Origin: Dialister sp. UBA7295
GTDB taxonomy: Bacteria > Bacillota > Negativicutes > Veillonellales > Dialisteraceae
Reading direction: 5' to 3'
DNA length: 64,000 nt
Assembly (NCBI GenBank): GCA_002471975.1
Contig: DKQZ01000112.1
Span: 8,375-72,374 of the forward strand
Each line of letters starts with the position of its first letter. Position 1 is the stretch's first letter. Positions 1 to 7,898 of this stretch are shown here, one piece after another. The translations under genes were made by a program, and so were the position numbers. The notes beneath the pieces are model-generated. The model did no database searches, was not told the DNA's origin, and saw nothing but the letters and a program-made list of their open reading frames with translations.

Positions 1-536
1 TTGATTTTCTTGACCGGGCCGAGGACTTTGAACTTCACGCCGTCAAAGAAAGTGAGATCGTCGCCGGCTTTCAGGGTCTTGTAGGGAATCTTTTTCGATT
101 TGATCATGGTGAGGTAGTTCTTGTAGGTTCCCGTTCCTGCAGGCATACCGTCATCATAGAGGGCATCGACTTTGAAATTTTTGAAAACCGCATTCATGCC
201 GCCCATATGGTCTGCATGGGGATGGGTAATAATGACTTTGGAAAGTTCCTTCACCTTATATTTCTGAAGGAGCCGGGTCAGTGCTTCCCGGTGTTCCACG
301 TCGCCGGAATCGATGAGGACGAATTTCCCATCTTTCTCCAGCAGGAACGCATCCCCCTGACCGATATCCAGCATACGGATCTTAAGGCTTCCCTTGCTTT
401 CAGAAGCCGTAGTTTTTGCCTTTTCCGAAGAAGAAGCTCCGCCGGAGGCTCCCCCGCAGCCTGCCAGGGCAAAGCCCAGGGAAATAGAAAGAATGAGGGT
501 CATCAGAAGGCGGATGACTTTTTTGATGGAATTCAT
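1..536 (-). CDS. MBL-fold hydrolase lipoprotein, ComEC-C-terminal-like (3' end beyond window)
   Basis: Only the first 178 codons are in the window; the gene runs off the left edge. The start ATG at 536 follows a strong AAGGAG site. The protein opens with a lipoprotein signal ending in the lipobox L24-A-G-C27, so it should be anchored at the cell surface or in the periplasm. A Ser/Ala/Lys linker leads into a metallo-beta-lactamase fold: GQGD at 59-62, DSG at 76-78 and the metal motif HPHADH at 105-110. This is the pattern of the stand-alone hydrolase related to the C-terminal domain of the DNA-uptake protein ComEC. The substrate cannot be told; related domains cut phosphodiesters. It lies 3 bases after nnr and is probably co-transcribed with it. 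Confidence 0.8.
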   Translation of the reverse strand, partial: MNSIKKVIRLLMTLILSISLGFALAGCGGASGGASSSEKAKTTASESKGSLKIRMLDIGQGDAFLLEKDGKFVLIDSGDVEHREALTRLLQKYKVKELSKVIITHPHADHMGGMNAVFKNFKVDALYDDGMPAGTGTYKNYLTMIKSKKIPYKTLKAGDDLTFFDGVKFKVLGPVKKI

Positions 537-539
537 AGA

Positions 540-2099
540 TTACTCCTTTCCTTCCAAATCATGATTGCAGATCTTTTCGCGGGCCGCCGGAATCATTTCT
601 GCCAGTTCACTGGCCCGGTAACCTGCTTCTGTTTTCATCCAGAGCAGGTCTCCCGCATAGCCATGAAGATAAACGCCTGCCACGGCAGCTTCCCAGAGTT
701 TCATTCCCTGTCCGTAAAGAGCAGCAATGATACCGGTCAGCGTATCTCCCATACCTCCCGTGGCCATCCCAGGATTTCCGGAAGTGTTGACGAATGCCCA
801 TCCATCAGGCATGGCACTCACCGTGGGAGCCCCTTTGAGGACTAAAGCTGCATGATGATTTACGGCATACCGGATGGCCTCATCAATGCGCCTTTCTTCG
901 ACTTTTCCTGCAGAAAGGCCGGTAAGGTGGGCAAATTCTCCCACATGGGGCGTGAGGATATAAAATCCCGGGCAGTCTTTCAGTTCTATATTTCTTTCTT
1001 TTAAAGCAAAAATCGCATCCGCATCGATCACCATGGGTTTATCCCAGGACTTCACCATTTTCTCCACGAAGTCCATGGTCTCCGGAGAACGGGAAAGGCC
1101 GGGGCCGATGGCAATGATATCATAAGCTTTTGCCTTTTCCAGCGCTTCTTCTGCATTGTCTCCCGTGAAATGATCCTGCTCCGGCTTACCGATGGAGGAA
1201 ACCATGAGTTCAGGAATCTGGCAGGCCAGGACTTTGGCCGCTTTTTCGATCGTCACGATAGCCACTTTTCCGGCTCCCGCATAAAGAGCTCCCTGCCCGG
1301 AGAGGAGGGCTGCCCCTTCCATACCCGCTGAGCCTGCAAAAATGCCGATGAATCCGTTCGTTCCCTTGTGGGCGATGGGAAGGCGGCAGGGAAACATGCG
1401 GGCTATTTCTTCTTCCTCCACCAGATTCACAGGAAATTCCGATCTCGCCCTGTCCGGAATGCCGATGGGCGAACAGAGGACTTCCCCGGTCTCAAAGGTT
1501 CCGGGCCAGAGCATTTCGCCCCGTTTGATGGAACCCAGGGCAATCGTATAATCGGCCCGCACACAATCACTGTCTATCGGGCACTCTCCGGTATCAGCAT
1601 TCATTCCGCTTGGGATATCCACGGAAATGACCGTCTTTCTGTCATCCGCATTGATCTGCCAGATGATGTCTGCCTTTTCCCCGGTCACGCCTTTGGTCAG
1701 TCCCGTGCCAATGAGGGCATCAATGATGATATCCGCCTTTTCGATATCGTATTCCGCTTCTTTAGCCGTTTTGATATGAAGGATGTGCATCCCCATTTTT
1801 TCAATCACCTGGAGATACATTTTCGAAGACTCGCTCATGTGTTCTTCATTTCCTATGATAAGGACCGTCACCAGAGCTCCTTCATTCTCGGCATACCGGG
1901 CAGCCACGAATCCGTCGCCCCCGTTATTTCCCGTGCCACAGACGATGGTGACCAGCTTGCCTTTCCAGCTCAATCGTTTCTTCATCAATTCGATGACGGA
2001 GCGGCCCGCATTCTCCATGAGTACCGCTTCAGGAAGGCCGTATTCCTCCATGGCCTTCCGGTCCAGTTTCCTTGATTCCTCAGTCGTTGTGAGAATCAA
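540..2099 (-). CDS. nnr: Bifunctional NAD(P)H-hydrate epimerase / ADP-dependent dehydratase
   Basis: This enzyme repairs hydrated NADH and NADPH (NADHX/NADPHX): the N-terminal half (about 1-215) epimerises the R form to S, and the C-terminal half (about 225-510) dehydrates S-NAD(P)HX using ADP. The N-terminal half shows GNNGGDGFVAAR near residue 60. The C-terminal ribokinase-like half shows IGPGLSRS, TPHVGEF and the GGMGDTLTG loop at about 448-456, whose Asp is the expected catalytic residue. The 519-residue length matches the fused NnrE-NnrD family. The start is a TTG codon with GGGAGG eight bases upstream; no in-frame ATG precedes it. It overlaps the end of acpS by 20 bases, a linkage common in Firmicutes. 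Confidence 0.93.
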   Translation of the reverse strand: MILTTTEESRKLDRKAMEEYGLPEAVLMENAGRSVIELMKKRLSWKGKLVTIVCGTGNNGGDGFVAARYAENEGALVTVLIIGNEEHMSESSKMYLQVIEKMGMHILHIKTAKEAEYDIEKADIIIDALIGTGLTKGVTGEKADIIWQINADDRKTVISVDIPSGMNADTGECPIDSDCVRADYTIALGSIKRGEMLWPGTFETGEVLCSPIGIPDRARSEFPVNLVEEEEIARMFPCRLPIAHKGTNGFIGIFAGSAGMEGAALLSGQGALYAGAGKVAIVTIEKAAKVLACQIPELMVSSIGKPEQDHFTGDNAEEALEKAKAYDIIAIGPGLSRSPETMDFVEKMVKSWDKPMVIDADAIFALKERNIELKDCPGFYILTPHVGEFAHLTGLSAGKVEERRIDEAIRYAVNHHAALVLKGAPTVSAMPDGWAFVNTSGNPGMATGGMGDTLTGIIAALYGQGMKLWEAAVAGVYLHGYAGDLLWMKTEAGYRASELAEMIPAAREKICNHDLEGKE

Positions 2100-2472
2100 T
2101 CTTTTCGCCTCCCATCACCACTACGGCAATGGCCATATTGTCTTCGTGGGAAATAGAAATAGACATTTCCTTTATGCCCAGCTCTTTGGCCCTCTTCTCA
2201 AAAGTTCCCTTCAGATGGAGCACCGGCGCACCCCATTTCGTCCAGGTCACATAGGCATCCTGCCAGGCAGAGCCGAAAATCCCGATGCCCATGGCCTTTC
2301 CGGCGGCCTCCCGGGCACCCCAGAGGGCTGCATAGGACTCCGCCCTTTTCTTTCCCTTCTTCTCACAGTGGGCGATTTCCTCCGGCGTAAAAATCTTTTC
2401 CACCCGGGCCGGAAACTTCTCCAGAATCCGCTCCCACCGGTCGATCTTTACAAGGTCTACACCGACGTACAT
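2080..2472 (-). CDS. acpS: Holo-[acyl-carrier-protein] synthase
   Basis: AcpS transfers 4'-phosphopantetheine from CoA to the serine of acyl carrier protein, activating it for fatty acid synthesis. The chosen ATG at 2472 gives 130 residues beginning MYVGVDLVKIDR, the family start, with the Mg-binding Asp near residue 6. GAGGAGGGAGG lies just upstream. A longer reading to 2613 would add 47 residues unlike the family. Later motifs are WGAREAAGKAMG and SISHEDNMAIAVVV. The 3' end overlaps nnr, so acpS, nnr and the MBL lipoprotein gene form one minus-strand operon. Confidence 0.93.
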   Translation of the reverse strand: MYVGVDLVKIDRWERILEKFPARVEKIFTPEEIAHCEKKGKKRAESYAALWGAREAAGKAMGIGIFGSAWQDAYVTWTKWGAPVLHLKGTFEKRAKELGIKEMSISISHEDNMAIAVVVMGGEKIDSHND

Positions 2473-2593
2473 AACCTCCCTCCTCTCTTCTATCCCTAAT
2501 TTTACAGGAACGGGAGTTTTGGTGCAATGGGAAAGAAAGTGTTTCAAAGCGATAAGTGCAAAGCTGTGAATGGTAAGTGAAGGATATGGGGCC

Positions 2594-2854
2594 CTACAAT
2601 AATTACACAACATGTTGAACTGCCGATAATTATAAAGTTATCAGTTATCAGTTTATAGTTATCAGTGAAGGAGGCCCGCAACAAATTGAATGGCGGGCCA
2701 TTTTTAACCATCATTCTCATTGAAAATGGATATATTTTATAAAAAAGCCGCCTCTTCTATTTAAAGGCGGCCACCATCACTGAGAACTGATAACTCATAA
2801 CTGATAACTATATTGCCATGTGTCTTTAAAGTCAGTTTATCCATTTTTGTACAC
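2594..2854 (+). repeat. GTAC-ended palindromic heptamer element, copy A
   Basis: It fills most of the gap between acpS and rpsT. The left end reads CTACAATAATTAC, the right end TTTTTGTACAC. Inside, a left arm of the 7-bp word GTTATCA (about 2637-2672) is followed by a GC hairpin (GGCCCGC...GCGGGCC), a spacer, a second hairpin (GCCGCC...GGCGGC), and a right arm made of the reverse complement word (about 2780-2810). The arms can pair imperfectly. Copies B (56943-57199) and C (60273-60510, inverted) keep the same order and ends. It has no coding capacity. Confidence 0.85.
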
Positions 2855-2992
2855 TCTCAAGTTTTACCCACCCTGGCCGACAAACTGATTAAATTATTCT
2901 CCTTCACGAGCCACGAATCACGATTAACTTTAACGGCTTTCCCGGATGAGCAGGCACGTCCCCGGGCCAAAAAATTTCCTTCAAAACTCTTC

Positions 2993-3021
2993 TTGCTATC
3001 CCATTGGAAATATGATAGAAT
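2993..3021 (+). promoter_or_regulatory. Promoter of rpsT
   Basis: A -35 box TTGCTA and a -10 box TAGAAT are separated by 17 bases. The -10 box ends 37 bases before the proposed TTG start of rpsT, giving a short leader. Confidence 0.65.
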
Positions 3022-3058
3022 GTCATGGTATGAATAATGCAGACGGGAGGTGAATCCA

Positions 3059-3406
3059 TTGCCACAGATTAAAGCTAATATGAAAAGCATGAGACAGGAC
3101 GCTGCTAAAAGAGCTGTCAACGCTGCTGTAAAGTCCAGAATTCATGGTGCTGTTAAAAAAGCTGTAGCTGCTGCTACTACTGAAAATAAAGACGAAGCTT
3201 TCCGCGCCGCTGTAAGCATCATCGATACTGCTGCTCAGAAGGGCGTCATTCATAAGAATGCTGCTGCTCGCAAGAAATCCCGTCTGAACGCAAACGTAAA
3301 CGCTGCCATCGCTAAAGCCAAAGCTGCAGAAGCCAAAGAAAAGGCTGAAGAAGCTAAGGAAGAAGCAAAGGAAGCTTACAAGGAAAAGATGGAAGAAAAG
3401 GCTTAA
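3059..3406 (+). CDS. rpsT: 30S ribosomal protein S20, with C-terminal extension
   Basis: S20 is a primary 16S rRNA-binding protein of the small subunit. The body reads MPQIKANMKSMRQ near the start and RKKSRLNANVNAAIAKA near residue 85, the usual S20 pattern. The start is chosen as TTG at 3059, six bases after GGGAGGTG; the GTG at 3050 lies inside that Shine-Dalgarno. At 115 residues it is longer than the usual 85-90. The surplus is a Lys/Glu/Ala-rich helical tail (KAAEAKEKAEEAKEE and on to the end). It is transcribed alone, with its own promoter and terminator. Confidence 0.93.
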   Translation: MPQIKANMKSMRQDAAKRAVNAAVKSRIHGAVKKAVAAATTENKDEAFRAAVSIIDTAAQKGVIHKNAAARKKSRLNANVNAAIAKAKAAEAKEKAEEAKEEAKEAYKEKMEEKA

Positions 3407-3421
3407 TTGTCCTGAAAAGAG

Positions 3422-3453
3422 AACTGCCGCGATTTTTCGCAGCAGTTTTTTTA
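3422..3453 (+). terminator. Rho-independent terminator of rpsT
   Basis: An 11-bp stem (AACTGCCGCGA with TCGCAGCAGTT, one mismatch) is followed by a run of T residues, 15 bases after the rpsT stop. Confidence 0.85.
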
Positions 3454-3464
3454 TTGCCTGAAAT

Positions 3465-3850
3465 AGTTATCAGTTATCAGTTCGCAGTTATCAGTTGAAA
3501 CGAAACTCCGTGATGAAGCCGAAGAACCTTCGGAAAAAGTATTTCACAAATAAAAAATAGCGCCCTCTATTACTTCAAAGGGCGCCACCTTCACGAATCA
3601 CGAGCCACGAACCACGATGATCTCGAATGACCCTATCCATTCCCGTCCCCAAAATTTCACCAATAAAAATGGCGCCCCATTACTTCAAAGGGCGCCGCCT
3701 TCACGAATCACGGTCCACAGTCCACGGACCACGATCCGCAAAAATGCCTCTTTCCATCCCGGGCTAAAATTTCATCAATATAAAATGGCGCCCCTTTTAC
3801 CTCAAAGGGCGCCACCTTCACGAATCACGAAGCACGAGCCACGAATCACA
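3465..3850. repeat. Mixed heptamer elements with three tandem hairpin-plus-CACGAAT units
   Basis: This fills the gap before the M20 gene. At 3465-3495 there is a GTTATCA-word arm. Then a unit of about 115 bp is repeated three times (starting near 3536, 3652 and 3765). Each unit has a T/A-rich lead, a hairpin pairing GGCGCCC with GGGCGCC around a short A/T loop, then an arm of the 7-bp word CACGAAT and variants (CACGAGC, CACGGAC). The units are not identical, so the duplication is not very recent. No gene is seen here. Confidence 0.8.
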
Positions 3851-3900
3851 ATTCGTACCTTATGACTCTATCCAGGAATCATTCCATTGTCTAAGAGACC

Positions 3901-5151
3901 TCACTCCGCCAGCTCCAGGACTTTATCCAGATCCGCCTTCCTGAAAGACGGGGTTTCCGGCTTTTCCTTCAGCATGGCAAGAGCAATTGAAAGTTCTGCT
4001 CCCACGCCGGTGACGAGGCCGTTTTCAGCGATATCGAATTTCGGCGTATGATGAGGGCTTCCGCTCCCCACTTCGGGGTCATAAATGCCGGTAAACATGA
4101 GGATTCCGGGGATCACCGATTCCGTCATGGCATAGGTCTCGCTGGCCATCCACATGGGGCAGTCTTTGTCCAGGGCTTCTTCGCCCAGGTTTTCAGTGAC
4201 CGCCTTCCTGGCCAGGTCTATGCATTCCTTTGTGTTCACCGCGGCGGGATAGAACTGGTTATCAATGATTTCCACCCGGCAGCCATGAAGCTTTGCCGTA
4301 TGGTTCACCACGTCCAGGAACATATCCCGGAACGCCAGACCGTCTTCATTTTTCGTGAAACGGGCAGAACCGCCGAAGAAAAGGTCGTCCGGGATGATAT
4401 TGCACTGCTTTCCTGCCTGCACGGTACCAAAGGAATAGGTGAAGCTTTCGTCCGGCGCCGCCATCCGCATGCGGAAAGCCCGCACTTCATCGGCAATGGA
4501 AATAAAGCATTCAATGGGGCTCACTGCCATATCGGGGCGGGACCCGTGACCGCTCTTTCCATAGAGTTTGACGCTGAAGAAATAAGCTCCCGCCATGGCC
4601 GTATCATAGAGAAGGCCCACCTTTCCCGCCGGGAGACTCCACATGACGTGGGTGGCAAAACAGGTATCCACATGAATTTTATGATCCCTCAAATACCGGA
4701 GCAGATGACCGCAGCCCCGTTCCCCGATTTCCTCGGCCTCTTCAAACATGAGGATGACTTTCCCTTCAAACTCATCCCTGTGGGCCGAAAGGATTTTGGC
4801 CGTGGTGAGAAGCATGGCAATATGACCATCATGGCCGCAGGCATGCATGACGCCGTCATTCTTCGAGCAGGCTGCTTTTTTCTTTGACAGATTGACCGGA
4901 TCCTCCTGGATCGGAAGGGCATCGATATCTGCCCGGAGCAGAATCGTCCAGCCCGGTTTGCCGCTGTCGATGAAACCAAAGATACCGCCCCTCGGCACCC
5001 TTACCGTTTCGATCCCCTCTTTGTGCAGGAAATTTTCAATAAAATCCATGGTTTGGAACTCCTGCTGCGAAAGCTCCGGATTTTCATGGAAATGACGACG
5101 GAGACCGATGACCGTGTCCCTTTCCTTTTCTGCCAGTTCTTTGATATTCAT
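3901..5151 (-). CDS. M20D family amidohydrolase / peptidase
   Basis: A metal-dependent amidohydrolase of the M20D group, which removes acyl groups from amino acids (relatives: hippurate hydrolase, N-acetyl-diaminopimelate deacetylase, AbgB). Metal-site motifs are HACGHDGH at 103-110, EEAEEIGERGCG in the middle and the late HHTPKFDI. ADIDALP at 74-80 holds the second conserved Asp. The 416-residue length fits the family. No signal peptide is seen, so it is cytoplasmic. The substrate cannot be assigned. A small membrane-protein gene lies 23 bases upstream and may share its transcript. Confidence 0.88.
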   Translation of the reverse strand: MNIKELAEKERDTVIGLRRHFHENPELSQQEFQTMDFIENFLHKEGIETVRVPRGGIFGFIDSGKPGWTILLRADIDALPIQEDPVNLSKKKAACSKNDGVMHACGHDGHIAMLLTTAKILSAHRDEFEGKVILMFEEAEEIGERGCGHLLRYLRDHKIHVDTCFATHVMWSLPAGKVGLLYDTAMAGAYFFSVKLYGKSGHGSRPDMAVSPIECFISIADEVRAFRMRMAAPDESFTYSFGTVQAGKQCNIIPDDLFFGGSARFTKNEDGLAFRDMFLDVVNHTAKLHGCRVEIIDNQFYPAAVNTKECIDLARKAVTENLGEEALDKDCPMWMASETYAMTESVIPGILMFTGIYDPEVGSGSPHHTPKFDIAENGLVTGVGAELSIALAMLKEKPETPSFRKADLDKVLELAE

Positions 5152-5174
5152 ATAAAAACCCCCTCATTGATGAA

Positions 5175-5342
5175 TTATTGATCCTCTTCATCCCGGCGGT
5201 GACGCCAGACATAGAAAGCGGAAAGGATAAAAGCCGCTGCCACGATCACCGTGGCACAGAGCGTCATGAAATCATGATGCTCATGGAGCCGGTAAAAACT
5301 GAATACCGTCATGATGCCCAGAAGGCAGAGTTTCACATACAT
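5175..5342 (-). CDS. Small two-helix membrane protein of unknown function
   Basis: A 55-residue protein starting MYVKLCLLGIM, with GGGAG eight bases before the ATG; a start 15 bases upstream is also possible. Two hydrophobic stretches (about residues 3-15 and 27-44) are separated by a short RLHEHHD loop, and the protein ends in the charged tail RHRRDEEDQ. No family is recognised. It lies directly upstream of the M20 amidohydrolase, which suggests co-expression only. An overlapping plus-strand frame has no ribosome-binding site and was not preferred. Confidence 0.5.
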   Translation of the reverse strand: MYVKLCLLGIMTVFSFYRLHEHHDFMTLCATVIVAAAFILSAFYVWRHRRDEEDQ

Positions 5343-5388
5343 GCCATCATCTCCCATTTATTTCCATCATAACACAGGATGGAAACAA

Positions 5389-5417
5389 TTGACGATTCCA
5401 CTCCCCTATGCTAATAT
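5389..5417 (+). promoter_or_regulatory. Promoter of tRNA-Leu
   Basis: TTGACG and TAATAT are separated by 17 bases. The -10 box ends 14 bases before the mature tRNA start. Confidence 0.75.
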
Positions 5418-5431
5418 AAATGTGTTCCCAT

Positions 5432-5517
5432 GCCGGAGTGGCGGAATGGCAGACGCACCAGACTCAAAATCTGGCGATAGCAATATCGTGCGGGTTCAAG
5501 TCCCGCCTCCGGCACCA
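5432..5517 (+). tRNA. tRNA-Leu (anticodon CAA)
   Basis: The acceptor stem GCCGGAG pairs with CTCCGGC, followed by discriminator A and an encoded CCA. The anticodon stem CCAGA/TCTGG holds the loop CTCAAAA, anticodon CAA, reading UUG. A long variable arm (CGATAGCAATATCG) marks a class II tRNA, and the T-loop is GGGTTCAAGTCCC. All parts are intact over 86 bases. Confidence 0.97.
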
Positions 5518-5545
5518 ACTGATATCTTCGGATATCAGTTTTTTA
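5518..5545 (+). terminator. Terminator of tRNA-Leu
   Basis: A perfect 9-bp stem (ACTGATATC with GATATCAGT) closes a TTCG tetraloop and is followed by six T residues, directly after the CCA end. Confidence 0.9.
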
Positions 5546-5556
5546 TTTCAGAATAT

Positions 5557-5597
5557 AAAAAGCCATGAAAAAATCGTCATTTCTTCATGGCTTTTTT
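5557..5597. terminator. Second, bidirectional hairpin terminator
   Basis: AAAAAGCCATGAA and its complement TTCATGGCTTTTT flank a short loop, with A-runs and T-runs on both sides. It could stop transcription from either strand. Confidence 0.7.
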
Positions 5598-5715
5598 AAA
5601 TTATGAAATACCGGAGTTCTTGAACCCTTACCGCTATTTTAGCACGAGTCAGGAGGAGTATCAATCATTAGACCAGCGGTCCCGCCTTTTTCATGACAAT
5701 CTCCGGATTATCAAT

Positions 5716-5744
5716 TTGAAGAAAATGGAAATTTCCTGTAAAAT
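5716..5744 (+). promoter_or_regulatory. Promoter of dpaL
   Basis: TTGAAG and TAAAAT with a 17-base spacer, ending 38 bases before the dpaL ATG. Confidence 0.6.
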
Positions 5745-5782
5745 AAGTCACAAGAAACATTTGAACCAAAGGAGGCCTGTCC

Positions 5783-6991
5783 ATGGAAAATAAAATCAAC
5801 TACGTTCATATCCCACGCAGCAGTCATGAAAAGCTGAGTTCCGTCAAAGACTTCGGAATAGAGGCTGCGGAGAAGGCGCGGAATTTCCATCGTACTTTTC
5901 CTGAATACGCCATGACGCCCCTGGCGGATCTGAAGAATCTGGCCAGGGCGCTGGGACTTGCTTCCATTCATGTGAAGGATGAAAGCTATCGCTTCGGTCT
6001 CAATGCGTTCAAAGTACTGGGCGGAAGCTATGCCCTTGGAAGTTACATCGCAGAAAAGCTGGGCATGGATATTTCCTCTCTCCCCTATGAAAAAATGGTG
6101 AGTCCGGAAATACGGGAAAAGCTGGGCGAAATCACTTTCGTCACCGCTACTGACGGCAATCACGGGCGGGGCATTGCATGGACAGCAAACCGCCTTCATC
6201 AAAAGGCAGTGGTTTACATGCCAAAAGGAAGTTCACCGGAAAGATTACGAAATATTCAAACATTGGGCGCAGAAGCTTCCATTACAGATATGAACTATGA
6301 TGAGGCCGTGGACTTTGCCCGCTCCCAGGGAGAAAAACAGGGATGGATCATGGTGCAGGATACAGCCTGGGAAGGGTATGAAACTATCCCCCGCACGATC
6401 ATGCAGGGATATACCACCATGGCATTAGAGGCGGCAGAACAGCTTCATGGCGAAAAACCTACCCATATTTTCCTACAGGCCGGGGTCGGTGCCATGTCCG
6501 GTGCCATAACGGGATTTTTTACCGATTTATACGGGGAAGAAAACCGTCCGGTCATCACTATCGTAGAACCGGATCAGGCAGACTGCCTCTACCATACAGC
6601 TCTTGCCAATGACGGGAAACTCCATACGGTGACCGGCCCCATGCATTCCATTATGGCAGGCCTCTGCTGCGGAGTCCCCTGTACCCTGGGCTGGGATATT
6701 CTCAGGGATCACGCAGATAATTTTATTTCCATGCCCGATACAATCGCAGCCAAAGGCATGCGGATCCTGGGAAATCCAGTGGGAAATGACCCCAGAGTGA
6801 TTTCCGGCGAAAGCGGAGCTTCTACTTTGGGCTTTCTGGCACAGGTCATGACGGACGAAAAGCTTTCCGATTTGAAGAAAACCATGGGCCTTGATGAAAA
6901 TTCCAGAGTCCTCCTCTTCTCCACCGAAGGCGATACGGACAGGGAAAATTACAGAAGGATCGTGTGGGACGGACTGTATCCGAGCTTCTGA
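5783..6991 (+). CDS. dpaL: Diaminopropionate ammonia-lyase
   Basis: A PLP enzyme that splits 2,3-diaminopropionate into pyruvate and two ammonia molecules (YgeX family). The PLP-binding lysine is K77 in NAFKVLGG, the position known for the E. coli enzyme. Other family marks are DGNHGRGIAW, the glycine-rich VGAMSGAI that holds the phosphate, and EPDQADC. The 402-residue length fits. The ATG at 5783 has AAGGAGG upstream. In gut bacteria the enzyme supports amino acid breakdown or detoxification. The next frame, a truncated ATP-binding gene, begins 21 bases later and is not functionally related. Confidence 0.92.
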   Translation: MENKINYVHIPRSSHEKLSSVKDFGIEAAEKARNFHRTFPEYAMTPLADLKNLARALGLASIHVKDESYRFGLNAFKVLGGSYALGSYIAEKLGMDISSLPYEKMVSPEIREKLGEITFVTATDGNHGRGIAWTANRLHQKAVVYMPKGSSPERLRNIQTLGAEASITDMNYDEAVDFARSQGEKQGWIMVQDTAWEGYETIPRTIMQGYTTMALEAAEQLHGEKPTHIFLQAGVGAMSGAITGFFTDLYGEENRPVITIVEPDQADCLYHTALANDGKLHTVTGPMHSIMAGLCCGVPCTLGWDILRDHADNFISMPDTIAAKGMRILGNPVGNDPRVISGESGASTLGFLAQVMTDEKLSDLKKTMGLDENSRVLLFSTEGDTDRENYRRIVWDGLYPSF

Positions 6992-7012
6992 AGACAAATA
7001 AATATTTATCCT

Positions 7013-7579
7013 ATGATTGAAATTCGTGAATCACTGGCCAATGCACTTATTCACCAGGATTTAACAATGACTGGCATGGGACCTGTCATTGAAATTTTCA
7101 AAAATCGTATTGAAATAACAAATCCGAGAGTTCCCTTAATAGACATTGACAGGATCATTGATAACCCTCCTAAATCCCGCAATGAACAGATGGCTTCTTT
7201 GATGAGGCGTTTTGGGATATGCGAAGAATTGGGGACCGGTTGGGATAAAATTGCCGTTTCCTGCGAATCATTATTGCTTCCCGCTCCCAAAATAGAAATA
7301 TATGACCAAAACACAAAAGTTACTATATTTTCAGAGATTCCTTACAGAGACATTCCTTATGAAGATCGTCTGTGGGCATGTTATCTCCATGCCTGCATTA
7401 AGTATGTTGAGGGGAAACAATTGACCAATCAATCACTTCGCAGCCGTTTTGGCTTAAAAGATTCTTCATCCGGAGTAATTTCCAGACTGATTAAAGATGC
7501 TGTGAGTAAAGGCCTTATTAAGCCCCTTGACCCCGATACGGCGCCGCGATATATGTCTTATATACCCGTCTGGGCTTGA
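7013..7579 (+). pseudogene. Truncated AlbA_2 / HATPase_c_4 ATP-binding protein (5' part missing)
   Basis: The 188 readable codons match only the second half of Schlafen AlbA_2-type ATP-binding regulators. They begin inside the HATPase_c_4 region (ESLANALIHQD, IEIFKNRIEITNP, then PKSRNEQMASLMRRFG and ELGTGWDKI) and continue through a C-terminal winged-helix-like part to a stop. The AlbA_2 DNA-binding half, expected before this, is absent: the frame starts 21 bases after the dpaL stop with no ribosome-binding site. A deletion or a leftover of an insertion is the simplest explanation. The full-length relatives are thought to be transcriptional regulators; no function is expected here. Confidence 0.75.
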
Positions 7580-7580
7580 G

Positions 7581-7804
7581 TTTAACTTGCCTGTAACCTG
7601 CTTTTGAATAACTTTTTGCATTCATTTTCTTTTAAAACCCCGCTTTCCTCGAAGGTTCCAGGTATAAATCCTAAAATTTTTAACTTGCCTGTAACTTGCT
7701 TTTCTTCACTTTTACCCACGTGAAAATTGGCACTGATAAGTTCTTCTATCAGATATTCCGGCATAAAACAGCCAAAAGATTTAACTTGCCTGTAACTTGC
7801 TTTT
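7581..7804. repeat. Three 25-bp direct repeats about 100 bp apart
   Basis: Near-identical copies start at 7581, 7679 and 7780, sharing the core ACTTGCCTGTAACTTGC with T-runs on both sides; only the first has one base changed. The DNA between them is not repeated. The spacing (98 and 101 bp) is too long for CRISPR. They lie just after the truncated ATP-binding gene. Confidence 0.8.
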
Positions 7805-7869
7805 CCCAAATTAAGATTCTTAAATTGATTCATTTTTGGCATAATTAAAAGAGACACCTTACGATGCAA
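7582..7869 (-). CDS. Doubtful small ORF over the repeats
   Basis: A 95-residue frame that spans the three direct repeats, which encode recurring basic segments (KASYRQVKS, EEKQVTGKLK, KSRLQAS). No family is recognised. Its first codons sit inside a hairpin-like stretch and no clear ribosome-binding site is seen. It may be a remnant of the same damaged locus rather than a working gene. Confidence 0.25.
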   Translation of the reverse strand: MHRKVSLLIMPKMNQFKNLNLGKASYRQVKSFGCFMPEYLIEELISANFHVGKSEEKQVTGKLKILGFIPGTFEESGVLKENECKKLFKSRLQAS

Positions 7870-7898
7870 GATGTCTCTTTTATAATTCTGATTCTAAT

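Noticed and set aside
2594..2854. Insertion sequence with transposase
   Set aside because: The element has defined ends but no ORF; no transposase gene was seen anywhere in the window.
5587..5793. 68-codon plus-strand ORF before dpaL
   Set aside because: Its start lies in a terminator hairpin, it contains the dpaL promoter and overlaps the dpaL start; no ribosome-binding site.
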